Shown here: one piece after another, positions 1-6,929 of the stretch
Layout of the letters: each line of letters starts with the position of its first letter
How positions within the stretch are numbered: position 1 is the stretch's first letter
DNA from: CAYOBW01 sp964402115
Lineage (GTDB): Bacteria > Verrucomicrobiota > Kiritimatiellia > UBA8416 > CAYOBW01
Assembly: GCA_964402115.1 (NCBI GenBank)
Contig: CAYOBW010000271.1
Location: 1-10,059 of the forward strand
Length of the DNA stretch: 10,059 bases
Direction: 5' to 3'
The notes under the pieces: model-generated
What the model saw: only the letters and a program-made list of their open reading frames with translations
Databases searched by the model: none
What the model was told of the DNA's origin: nothing
Program-made: the position numbers and the translations under genes

Positions 1-228
1 GCCGCGGCCGCGGCGCGCTGTGGCGAGCGCGCGACCGCGGCCCGCCTCGCCGCCACGGCCTGGCAGGCGGCTGAAGGTTGTGCGAGCCCCGTGCCGCGGC
101 TGGGACTCTGGGCGGAATTGTGCCTGCGGTTGGCGGAACAACCGGAAGCGTGGCCGACAACTGTGATGCAGACGGTTCGGGAGGGGGTCGCCCGCGGCGT
201 ACCCGCGAAGGGCCCGGGTGGCGCATGA
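1..228 (+). CDS. 3' end of an unrecognised upstream gene (partial)
   Basis: Frame 1 is open from the first base to a TGA at 226-228, giving at least 75 residues. Third codon positions are about 80% G/C, clearly higher than in the competing frame that starts with TTG at 78, so this is the likelier coding frame. The peptide is rich in Ala, Arg, Leu and Glu and looks helical, with a stretch LGLWAELCLRLAEQPEAW near the middle. I recognise no family. Its stop overlaps the ATG of the TonB-dependent receptor (ATGA at 225-228), which suggests translational coupling and places both genes in one transcript. The gene begins outside the window, so its size and function cannot be judged. The call rests on codon composition and the overlap only. 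Confidence 0.5.
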   Translation, partial: AAAAARCGERATAARLAATAWQAAEGCASPVPRLGLWAELCLRLAEQPEAWPTTVMQTVREGVARGVPAKGPGGA

Positions 229-3200
229 CGGCGTACGCCACACGGCGCTGCGGTCAGGCACGGCGGGCCGCGGGGCGCGCCGTCGTGCGCGGCCTGCGGA
301 CTGCCGCGGCGCTGGTGCTCGCGACGGTGGCGGCACGCGCGGCGGACGAACCCGCCGGCGGCGTGCGCGCCGTCGTCACCGACGCCGAGTTCGGCGGCCC
401 GGTGCCGCAGGTTGACGTGCGGGTGCTGGAACTGCAGGCCCGGTCGAAGACCGGCGCGGACGGCAGCACGTTCTTCACGAATGTACCGCCAGGAGCCTAC
501 ACGGTGTTGTTCAGCAAGTCAGGTTACGAACGCCGGGTCGAGTCGTCCGTGGTGGTCGCGTCCGGCCGCCTGGCCGACATCGCGCTGAAGATGCGCGGCG
601 AGTTCACCGACATGGAGGAACTGGTCGTGCGCGACATGGACCTTGCCGCCGCGTCCGAGGCGGGCCTCCTGCAGGTGCGGCAGGAGACGCCGGCGGTGAT
701 GGATGCCGTGGGCGCGGAACTCATCGGCAAGGCCGGGCAAAGCACCGTGGCCGGCGCGCTGAAACTCGTCGCCGGCGCGTCCGTCGAGGACGGCAAGTAC
801 GCCGTCATCCGCGGCCTGGGCGACCGCTACACCAGCGCCCAGATCAACGGCGTCCGCCTGCCGTCGGCCGATCCCGAGAAGCGTGCCGTCCAACTCGACC
901 AGTTCCCGACGGCGCTCATCGAGAGCTTGCAGGTGACCAAGACCTTCCTCCCCGACCAACAGGGGGACGCCGGCGCGGGGTCCATCAACCTGATCACCCG
1001 CAGCCTGCCCGAGGAGCGGGGGTTGTCGGCCAAGCTGAGCAAGGGCTACCGGCGGGGCATCACGCAGAACGAGCAGTTCATCTCGAATGCGCGCCGCACG
1101 ACCTACTGGGGCGAGGCCACGGACCGCGCGCTCCAGATGCGCAGTTTCGACATCCCCGTCCTCGATCGCCGCCGCGATTTCGATGGCAGCGTCTCGGCGA
1201 AGGAGGACGCGTTGGACCAGATCACGCGCCGCCTGACCACGGCGGTGGGCACGACCCGGCGCGCGCCGCCGCCGGACGAAAGCTGGGGCTTGACCGTCGC
1301 CGAGCACTTCGATCCCGGCTGGGGCTGGCGTTTCGGCGGATTGCTCTCCACGGCCTACAGCCGCAAGTACGACGGCTACTTCGATGCCGTCAAGCAAGTC
1401 GTGCGCGCCAACACCGGCGACGAGGAGGCCATCGAGGTCAAGCAGGCCCTGCACGAATCGCGCGGCGTGGAGAGCGTGCTCTGGGGCCGCGTGCTCACCC
1501 TCGGCCTCGAGGCCGGCGAAAACCACTCCTTCTCCTACGCCTGGCTGGCAAGCCACGCCATGGACAACATCTCGACCGAGCAGCGGCGCGACATCGAGGT
1601 CGAGGAGACCGTCTACTCGCCGCAAAACGTCGGCTTCAAGGACATCCTGGACTACACGGAGCGCGACCTCGACACGCGGCAGTGGCGCGGCCGCCACCGC
1701 TTCGGCTTGTTCGACGGGCTGCCTTTCGCCGGCAGCCTCACCCTGCGGGCGCCGGAATTGGACTGGACCTCCGCGCACAGCGTCTCGCGGCTCGACCAGC
1801 CCGACCGCACCGAAAGCGAGGCGATGTACAACACCGCAGGCACGCCCTTCTGGGGCAACCCCTCCTGCGTGCGGACGTGGTACTTCATCGAGGAGACCAG
1901 CGATCAGCAGGCCTTCAACTTCAAATTCCCGTTCGTGACCGCCCACGAGGACCCGGGCAGCCTGAAGGGCGGCACGTTTCGCGATGTCGTGCACCGCGCG
2001 TTCAGCAGCGACTACGTGGCGTACGACTACCCCCCGGTCAGCACGCGCATCCGCGTGGACGGCCGCAACCAGACCTATGCCGGCTACCTGGACAACGCGT
2101 ACCCCGTTCCCGATCTGCGCTACACACCGTCCATCTCGTCCACGGGGCGCACCCCCCTGTGGGACACGCTGCACGGCAACAACCTCGGCCGGCTGGGCCG
2201 GCCCGTGGACGTCTTCGGCACGGTGGTGAAGCCCGGCAACTTCGCCCAGCAGGACCCCATTGACTACGAGGGGCGCCAGAACATCGAGGCGAGCTACGCC
2301 ATGTACGACCTGCCCGTGGCGCCCTGGCTGCGGCTCGTGGGCGGCGCCCGGTGGGAGAGCACGGACATGGACACGGTCGTGGACTCCCACTCAGCCAACG
2401 ACACGTTGCTGGTGTGGCGGCCCGAGGAGGACGAGAACGGGGCCAAGGTCATTCGCCAGGCGCAGGTGCCCGAGACGGAGGCGGGGGTGGCGATCCACCG
2501 CACGGACATGCTGCCGGCGTTCGGGCTCATCCTGGAACCGCGCGAGCAGCTCTTCTTCCGCCTGAACTGGAGCCGCACGATCGCCCGTCCGACGTTCAAG
2601 GAGATCACGCCCGTGCTCTCGCCGGTCTACGGTTCCAACGACCGTTTCGTCGGCAATCGCGATCTCGTCATCTCCGACATGGAGAACCGCGACGTCCGCG
2701 CGGAGTGGTTCTACGGCAAGGGGGCGCTGGTCGGCTTCAGCGCCTTCGAGAAGGAGATTGCCAACGTCATTGACCGCGATCTCTGGACCAAGGACGCGGA
2801 CGTGTTCATCCTGCCCGTCAACTACCCGGAGGCCGAGGTTTCGGGCATCGAGCTGGAGTGGCGGCAACCGCTCGGCGCGCTGACGGCGTGGCTGGACGGT
2901 TTCACCGTCGGCGCCAACTACACGCGGCTGAACTCCTCCGTGCCCTACGACGAGCAGCGGATCGCCGACCTCGCACCGTTTTCCGGGAACACGGAGCGCG
3001 CCATGCAGGCGCAGCCGGACCGCCTGATGAACCTCAACCTGACCTTCGAGAACCGGCTGGGCACGAGTTTCAATGTCTTCTACTCCTACAGCGGCCACAT
3101 GCTGATCGCCGGCGAGTCGTACAGCGAATCCAGCGGCGGCGCGTCCTACACCCCCAACCTGTACCAGGCCGGCATGCGCCATCTCACGTTCGGGATATCC

Positions 3201-3356
3201 CAGAAACTGTTCAAACACTGGACGGTCGGCTTCAGCGCCAAACAGCCGCAGAAGTCGGAGGTCCGGCAATACTACGAGGCGGACGGCCAGTACTGGTCGC
3301 GCAGCGAGGTGCCGACGAGCCGGGAGTTCGCCTTCAGCCTCAGTGCGTCGTACTGA
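225..3356 (+). CDS. TonB-dependent outer-membrane receptor
   Basis: This is an outer-membrane gated barrel that imports a ligand using energy delivered by TonB. I chose the ATG at 225 (1043 residues) over a TTG at 78 because it opens a good Arg-rich signal peptide, with cleavage likely near residues 39-40 (VAARA/AD), and overlaps the upstream stop as ATGA. Residues about 46-123 form a carboxypeptidase-regulatory-like beta-sandwich (ending GADGSTFFTNVPPGAYTVLF and the strands after it). DMEELVV at 129-135 is a TonB box candidate. The plug spans about 140-260 (YAVIRGLGDRYTSAQINGV, then GAGSINLITRS). The remainder is the barrel, with SRTIARPTFKE at about 783-793, a motif common in large receptors of this type, and a terminal aromatic Tyr. 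It is followed after 35 bases by the energy-transduction genes, so the cluster probably powers this receptor. Substrate unknown: no siderophore, sugar or vitamin gene is nearby. Confidence 0.93.
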   Translation: MTAYATRRCGQARRAAGRAVVRGLRTAAALVLATVAARAADEPAGGVRAVVTDAEFGGPVPQVDVRVLELQARSKTGADGSTFFTNVPPGAYTVLFSKSGYERRVESSVVVASGRLADIALKMRGEFTDMEELVVRDMDLAAASEAGLLQVRQETPAVMDAVGAELIGKAGQSTVAGALKLVAGASVEDGKYAVIRGLGDRYTSAQINGVRLPSADPEKRAVQLDQFPTALIESLQVTKTFLPDQQGDAGAGSINLITRSLPEERGLSAKLSKGYRRGITQNEQFISNARRTTYWGEATDRALQMRSFDIPVLDRRRDFDGSVSAKEDALDQITRRLTTAVGTTRRAPPPDESWGLTVAEHFDPGWGWRFGGLLSTAYSRKYDGYFDAVKQVVRANTGDEEAIEVKQALHESRGVESVLWGRVLTLGLEAGENHSFSYAWLASHAMDNISTEQRRDIEVEETVYSPQNVGFKDILDYTERDLDTRQWRGRHRFGLFDGLPFAGSLTLRAPELDWTSAHSVSRLDQPDRTESEAMYNTAGTPFWGNPSCVRTWYFIEETSDQQAFNFKFPFVTAHEDPGSLKGGTFRDVVHRAFSSDYVAYDYPPVSTRIRVDGRNQTYAGYLDNAYPVPDLRYTPSISSTGRTPLWDTLHGNNLGRLGRPVDVFGTVVKPGNFAQQDPIDYEGRQNIEASYAMYDLPVAPWLRLVGGARWESTDMDTVVDSHSANDTLLVWRPEEDENGAKVIRQAQVPETEAGVAIHRTDMLPAFGLILEPREQLFFRLNWSRTIARPTFKEITPVLSPVYGSNDRFVGNRDLVISDMENRDVRAEWFYGKGALVGFSAFEKEIANVIDRDLWTKDADVFILPVNYPEAEVSGIELEWRQPLGALTAWLDGFTVGANYTRLNSSVPYDEQRIADLAPFSGNTERAMQAQPDRLMNLNLTFENRLGTSFNVFYSYSGHMLIAGESYSESSGGASYTPNLYQAGMRHLTFGISQKLFKHWTVGFSAKQPQKSEVRQYYEADGQYWSRSEVPTSREFAFSLSASY

Positions 3357-3374
3357 GCGGCGGGGGCAGACGGC

Positions 3375-3379
3375 GGAGG
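3375..3379 (+). promoter_or_regulatory. Ribosome binding site for the DUF3450 gene
   Basis: GGAGG lies 12 bases before the ATG at 3392, in a purine-rich leader. The frame is open far upstream inside the receptor gene, so this site and the signal peptide that follows decide the start. Spacing is a little long. Confidence 0.5.
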
Positions 3380-3391
3380 GAGCGAGACAGC

Positions 3392-4207
3392 ATGCATAGC
3401 GAGAGACGAAGGACGGATTGGCGGAGCCGGCTGGGCGGCCTGGCGGCGCTGGCGGCGGCCTGCGCGGCGCCCGCGGCGGCCGGCGCCGCGGAGGCAACGC
3501 CGGCGGTGACGGCGGCGGAACTCGATACCCAGCGCGCCGCGCTGGAGCAGTGGGTGGCGACCCGCCGCCTCATCTCGCAGGAGCGCCAGGAGTGGCGCAC
3601 GGGGCAGGAGTTTCTCGGCGAGCGCATCCAGCTCGTGCAACGCGAGCAGGAGGGGTTCCGGACACGCACGGCCGAGACCCGCGCCGAAATCGGCGTCGCC
3701 GACACGAAACTCGCGGAGCTGCAGGCGCAGAACGGCGAACTCCAGACCGCCACCGCCGGACTGGCCGACGCCATCGCCCGCCTCGAGCAGCGGGTGCGGG
3801 CGTTGACGACCCGGTTGCCGGCCCCGCTGCGCGACCGCCTCAAGCCCCTCAGCCAGCGCGTGCCGGCCGATCCGGCCAAGACGCGGCTCGGCCTTTCCGA
3901 GCGCTTTCAGAACGTCGTCGGCATCCTCAACGAGGTGAACAAGGCCAGCCGCGAGCTGACGGTCGTCAGCGAGGTGCGTGCGCTGCCGGGCGGGACGAAC
4001 GCAGAGGTGACGGTGGTCTATGTCGGCATCGGGACGGCCTACTACGCCAGCCCGAACGGCGGCATAGCCGGCGTGGGCGTGCCCGCCGCGGAGGGCTGGC
4101 AGTGGACGCCAAGCAACGCGCTGGCGACAGCGATTGCGGACATGATCGGCATTCAGCGCAACGAGCGGCCGGCAGCCTATGTCGCGCTGCCGCTGGACGT
4201 ACGGTGA
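3392..4207 (+). CDS. DUF3450-type periplasmic coiled-coil protein of a TonB2/TtpC cluster
   Basis: The 271-residue product starts with a signal peptide (Arg-rich start, hydrophobic Ala/Leu core at about 15-30, cleavage near AGAA) and should be periplasmic. Residues about 42-140 form a long coiled coil rich in Glu, Gln, Arg and Leu. The C-terminal half carries the signature of the DUF3450 family: RFQNVVGILNEVNK at 171-184, VTVVYVGIGTAYYAS at 206-220, GIAGVGVPAAEGWQW at 224-238 and a final ALPLDV. Proteins of this family sit just upstream of ttpC in Vibrio-type TonB2 clusters, as here. Their biochemical role is not settled; a periplasmic partner of the TtpC/ExbB/ExbD/TonB complex is the reasonable inference. 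The gene follows the receptor by 35 bases and precedes the TtpC gene by 26, with no terminator in either gap. The frame continues open upstream, but the ATG at 3392 has a Shine-Dalgarno-like site and the signal peptide. Confidence 0.88.
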   Translation: MHSERRRTDWRSRLGGLAALAAACAAPAAAGAAEATPAVTAAELDTQRAALEQWVATRRLISQERQEWRTGQEFLGERIQLVQREQEGFRTRTAETRAEIGVADTKLAELQAQNGELQTATAGLADAIARLEQRVRALTTRLPAPLRDRLKPLSQRVPADPAKTRLGLSERFQNVVGILNEVNKASRELTVVSEVRALPGGTNAEVTVVYVGIGTAYYASPNGGIAGVGVPAAEGWQWTPSNALATAIADMIGIQRNERPAAYVALPLDVR

Positions 4208-4219
4208 GCGCGGAGAGAC

Positions 4220-4224
4220 GGGAG
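4220..4224 (+). promoter_or_regulatory. Ribosome binding site for the TtpC-type gene
   Basis: GGGAG lies 9 bases before the ATG at 4234 in the purine-rich 26-base gap. It decides the start, because the frame is open from well upstream inside the DUF3450 gene. Confidence 0.5.
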
Positions 4225-4233
4225 AGCGAGAGC

Positions 4234-5796
4234 ATGAGCAGCAGGCGATGGATGCGATCATGGGCAGGCGGCCTGGCCGCCGGCATGCTGGCGACGGCGC
4301 ACGGCGCACCCGCCGGGGCGGGGACGAACGCGGTCGCGGCCGCCGCGACGGGCGCGGCCGGGCGCGCCACCGCTCCGGCGACGGCACTGGCCGCGAGCCT
4401 CACGGAGCTGGCGGCCCTGCGGGCCGAGATCGCCGACGCCAAGGTGCCGCTCGCGGCGGAGCTGGCCCGCCACGAGCAGACCCTGCTCGACGCGCGGGCG
4501 GCACACGAGGCGGTCCGACGGCAACTCGACGGCCGCAGCCTCGATCTGAACAATATCCGCAACGAGATCAAGACGCGCGAGACGGAGAAGGCGTACCTCG
4601 CGAATCTGCTCGGCGAGTACGTCCGCAACCTGGAGACACGGCTGCACATCGCGGAACTGGCCCGCTACCAGGCCGTCATCGAAACGGCGCGGCTGGCGCC
4701 CGAAAACGGCAACCTCAAGCCCGCGGAGGCCTTTGCCGCCCAGATCGCGGCGACGACCGCCAGTCTCGACCGGCTCGACGAACTCGCCGGCGGGGCGCGT
4801 TACGAGGGCCGGGCGGCCGGACCGGACGGCATCGTGCTGCCGGGCACGTTCGTGCTGCTCGGGCCGGTGGCCTACTTCGCCGCGCGCGAGGGCGCGCTGG
4901 CGGGCGTCGTCGAACAGCGGCTGGGCTCCCTCGAACCCGCGGTGCTGCCCTACGCCGATCCCGCCTGCGCGGCGGCCACGCGCGCGCTGGTCGAGACGGG
5001 GCGGGGCTGCATGCCGTTCGACTCCAGCCTGGGCAACGCGCGCAAGGTCGAGGAGCTGAGCGAAACGCTGGTTGAACACATTCTCCGCGGCGGGGCGGTG
5101 ATGTACCCCATCCTTGGCATCGCGGGGCTGGCGGCGCTCGTTGCCGCGTTCAAGTGGCTGGCGCTGACGTTCACCCGGCTGCCGGGCAAGCGGAAGCTGA
5201 ACCGGCTGCTCGCCGCCGTGGCCACGGGCGACGCGGCGGCCGTGCAGGCCGCGGCCAAGGGCATCCGCGGCCACGCCGGCCGGATGCTGCGGGCCGGCGC
5301 CGCGCACTACCACGGCCCCAAGGAGTTGATCGAGGAACTGATGTTCGAGCAGATGCTGCGCACGCGCCACGAGCTGCAGCGCGCCCTCCCCTTCATCGCC
5401 GTCACGGCAGCCTGCGCCCCGCTCCTCGGTCTCCTCGGCACGGTGACGGGCATCATCACAACCTTCAAGCTGATCACCGTGTTCGGCTCGGGCGACATCA
5501 AAATGCTGTCGGCCGGCATTTCGGAAGCGCTGATCACGACGGAGTACGGGCTGTACGTGGCCATTCCCTCCGTGCTGATCCACGCGTTTCTCTCGCGCAA
5601 GGCGAAGGGCCTGCAGGATCGCCTGGAGCGGATCGCCATCGCCTTCCTGGGCGCCATCGAGAAGCGGCGGGCGGCGGGGACCACGGCAGCGGGCGCCACA
5701 GCCGCGGCGCCCTCCGCCCCGGCCGCACCGGCCGCGGAGCCGCCCGCGCCCGCCGGACCGGTGGTCGCCCTGGCGGCGGCGGGAGGCACGGCATGA
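4234..5796 (+). CDS. ttpC: TtpC-type MotA/TolQ/ExbB proton-channel protein with periplasmic coiled-coil domain
   Basis: The 520-residue protein joins two parts. After a signal sequence or first membrane anchor (about 1-28), residues about 50-285 are periplasmic: a coiled coil (about 55-150), then a globular section with FVLLGPVAYFAAREGALAGV at 206-225. The C-terminal part is a MotA/TolQ/ExbB domain with three membrane segments, at about 286-313, 384-412 and 428-453. It carries the family motifs LLGLLGTVTGIITTFK and SAGISEALITTEYGLYVAIP; Glu431 matches the conserved membrane Glu of ExbB (Glu176 in E. coli). The last ~40 residues are a low-complexity Ala/Pro tail. TtpC was described in Vibrio as the extra protein needed by the TonB2 system alongside ExbB2 and ExbD2. 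The gene order here, DUF3450-ttpC-exbB-exbD-tonB, is the same. The stop overlaps the exbB start as ATGA, indicating coupled translation. The symbol is given by architecture and context. Confidence 0.87.
   Translation: MSSRRWMRSWAGGLAAGMLATAHGAPAGAGTNAVAAAATGAAGRATAPATALAASLTELAALRAEIADAKVPLAAELARHEQTLLDARAAHEAVRRQLDGRSLDLNNIRNEIKTRETEKAYLANLLGEYVRNLETRLHIAELARYQAVIETARLAPENGNLKPAEAFAAQIAATTASLDRLDELAGGARYEGRAAGPDGIVLPGTFVLLGPVAYFAAREGALAGVVEQRLGSLEPAVLPYADPACAAATRALVETGRGCMPFDSSLGNARKVEELSETLVEHILRGGAVMYPILGIAGLAALVAAFKWLALTFTRLPGKRKLNRLLAAVATGDAAAVQAAAKGIRGHAGRMLRAGAAHYHGPKELIEELMFEQMLRTRHELQRALPFIAVTAACAPLLGLLGTVTGIITTFKLITVFGSGDIKMLSAGISEALITTEYGLYVAIPSVLIHAFLSRKAKGLQDRLERIAIAFLGAIEKRRAAGTTAAGATAAAPSAPAAPAAEPPAPAGPVVALAAAGGTA
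5781..5786 (+). promoter_or_regulatory. Ribosome binding site for exbB
   Basis: GGGAGG sits 6 bases before the ATG at 5793, inside the end of the TtpC gene. It fixes the ExbB start at the ATGA overlap even though the frame is open from 5154. Confidence 0.6.
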
Positions 5797-6485
5797 ACGA
5801 AGAGGCGCTGACAGCCCTGCTCGCGCACGCCTGGGAGGCGGTACGCCACGTGGCGGCCCGGGCCCAGGCGGCGCACCCGTTCGTGCAGGAGGCCTGTGCC
5901 ATCTGGAAGTCGGGCGGCTGGGGCATGCTCGCGCTGGCCGTGGACGGCATGGTCATATTCACCCTGGGGCTCTTCATCCTGTTCCAGCTGACGGCGCGCA
6001 ACTTCTTCGCCTCGCCCAAACGCGCCTGGCGCCGCTGGGAGCGCAACCCCGCCGTACGCGGCGTGCTGAGCCGGATCATCGGCGAGGCCATGGCCTGCGG
6101 GACGCTGGCCGAGATGGAGCACTACTTCGCCGCCCTGATCAACGCCGAGCTGGCGCCGATCCAGCGCGACCTCCAAGTCATGAAGGTGAGCGTGACGGCC
6201 GCGCCCCTGCTCGGCCTGCTCGGCACGGTGACGGGGATGCTGACGACGTTCAAGGCGCTGGCCAGCGGCGGCGGCGGCGAGAAGACGATGGGCATGATCG
6301 CGAGCGGAATATCGGAGGCGTTGATCACGACGGAGACCGGCCTCGTGCTCGCCCTCAGCGGCCTCATGTTCCAGTTCGCGCTGACACGCCAGCAGCTCCT
6401 CTACGGCAAACGGATGGCGCAGGTGGAAAGCATGTGCATGCAGGCCTGGCAGCGCGGAGCAGACGGCACGGCCCGGGCGGCGTAA
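5793..6485 (+). CDS. exbB: ExbB proton-channel subunit
   Basis: ExbB forms the inner-membrane pentamer that, with ExbD, converts proton flow into motion of TonB. The 230-residue length is normal for a TonB2-type ExbB. A hydrophobic segment at about 43-66 is the first membrane helix. A cytoplasmic loop follows (about 68-130), then two helices at about 132-155 and 170-198 containing PLLGLLGTVTGMLTTFK and SGISEALITTETGL. Glu175 and Thr180 align with the functionally important Glu176 and Thr181 of E. coli ExbB, so the subunit looks intact. The start overlaps the TtpC stop by four bases (ATGA). There is no long periplasmic domain, which distinguishes it from the preceding paralogue and makes it the conventional ExbB of the set. 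A TolQ or MotA role is unlikely given the adjoining exbD and tonB. Confidence 0.93.
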   Translation: MNEEALTALLAHAWEAVRHVAARAQAAHPFVQEACAIWKSGGWGMLALAVDGMVIFTLGLFILFQLTARNFFASPKRAWRRWERNPAVRGVLSRIIGEAMACGTLAEMEHYFAALINAELAPIQRDLQVMKVSVTAAPLLGLLGTVTGMLTTFKALASGGGGEKTMGMIASGISEALITTETGLVLALSGLMFQFALTRQQLLYGKRMAQVESMCMQAWQRGADGTARAA

Positions 6486-6513
6486 CGGCGGGGCAGACGG
6501 AGACGGAGAACTC

Positions 6514-6927
6514 ATGGGACGCTTTCGCAACATGGGCGGCGACGACGGCGGCGATGCGGGCATAGACATGTCCGCGCTGATCGACTGCATTTTCATCCTG
6601 CTGCTCTTCTTCATCGTCACCACCTCCTTCGTGGAGGAGACGGGCGTCGAGGTGGACAAGCCGCAGGCCGCGGCGGCTGTGCAGCTGGAGAAGAACAGCG
6701 TGCTGCTGGCCATCACGGCGCAGGGCGCGGTCGTTTACGGCGGACGCGACATCGGCATCGGCGGCGTCCGGCCGACCGTGGCCCGCATGCTCCAGAAGGA
6801 GGACTTGCCGGTCATCGTGCAGGCCGATCAGACGGTGCCGTCCGGGCTGCTGGTGCGGGTGATTGACGAAGCCAAGCTGGGCGGGGCGAAGAAGGTCAGC
6901 CTCGCCACGCGGCGGGAGGCGCACTGA
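6514..6927 (+). CDS. exbD: ExbD proton-channel subunit
   Basis: ExbD is the inner-membrane partner of ExbB that carries the proton-relaying Asp. The protein has 137 residues: a short, Asp/Gly-rich cytoplasmic N-terminus, one membrane helix (about 19-39) with MSALIDCIFILLLFFIVTT, and a periplasmic domain that ends VIDEAKLGGAKKVSLATRR, as expected for ExbD/TolR. Asp24 occupies the position of the essential Asp25 of E. coli ExbD. GGAG at 6505-6508, five bases before the ATG, supports the start. It lies 28 bases after exbB and two bases before tonB, so the three are co-expressed. TolR is the alternative family member, but the neighbouring tonB decides for ExbD. Confidence 0.94.
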   Translation: MGRFRNMGGDDGGDAGIDMSALIDCIFILLLFFIVTTSFVEETGVEVDKPQAAAAVQLEKNSVLLAITAQGAVVYGGRDIGIGGVRPTVARMLQKEDLPVIVQADQTVPSGLLVRVIDEAKLGGAKKVSLATRREAH

Positions 6928-6929
6928 GC

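Noticed and set aside
78..224. TTG at 78 as the receptor start
   Set aside because: The added 49 residues have poorer codon composition than the competing frame 1 and would put the signal peptide about 50 residues inside the protein.
519..2390. Long reverse-strand open frame of 623 codons
   Set aside because: It lies antisense to the receptor, whose motifs are unmistakable. Its translation is rich in Arg, Ala, Gly, Val and His with no recognisable domain, as expected for the complement of GC-rich coding DNA.
3357..3391. Possible terminator or promoter between receptor and DUF3450 gene
   Set aside because: The 35 bases are purine-rich with no stem and no T tract, and no -35/-10 pair is visible.
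2391..3497. Reverse-strand open frame spanning the receptor end and the DUF3450 gene start
   Set aside because: It crosses two well-supported forward genes and their ribosome site, and its product has no family features.
3272..6716. Several long reverse-strand frames across the ttpC-exbB-exbD region
   Set aside because: They are shadows of the forward genes; the conserved ExbB, ExbD and TtpC motifs fix the forward frames as coding.
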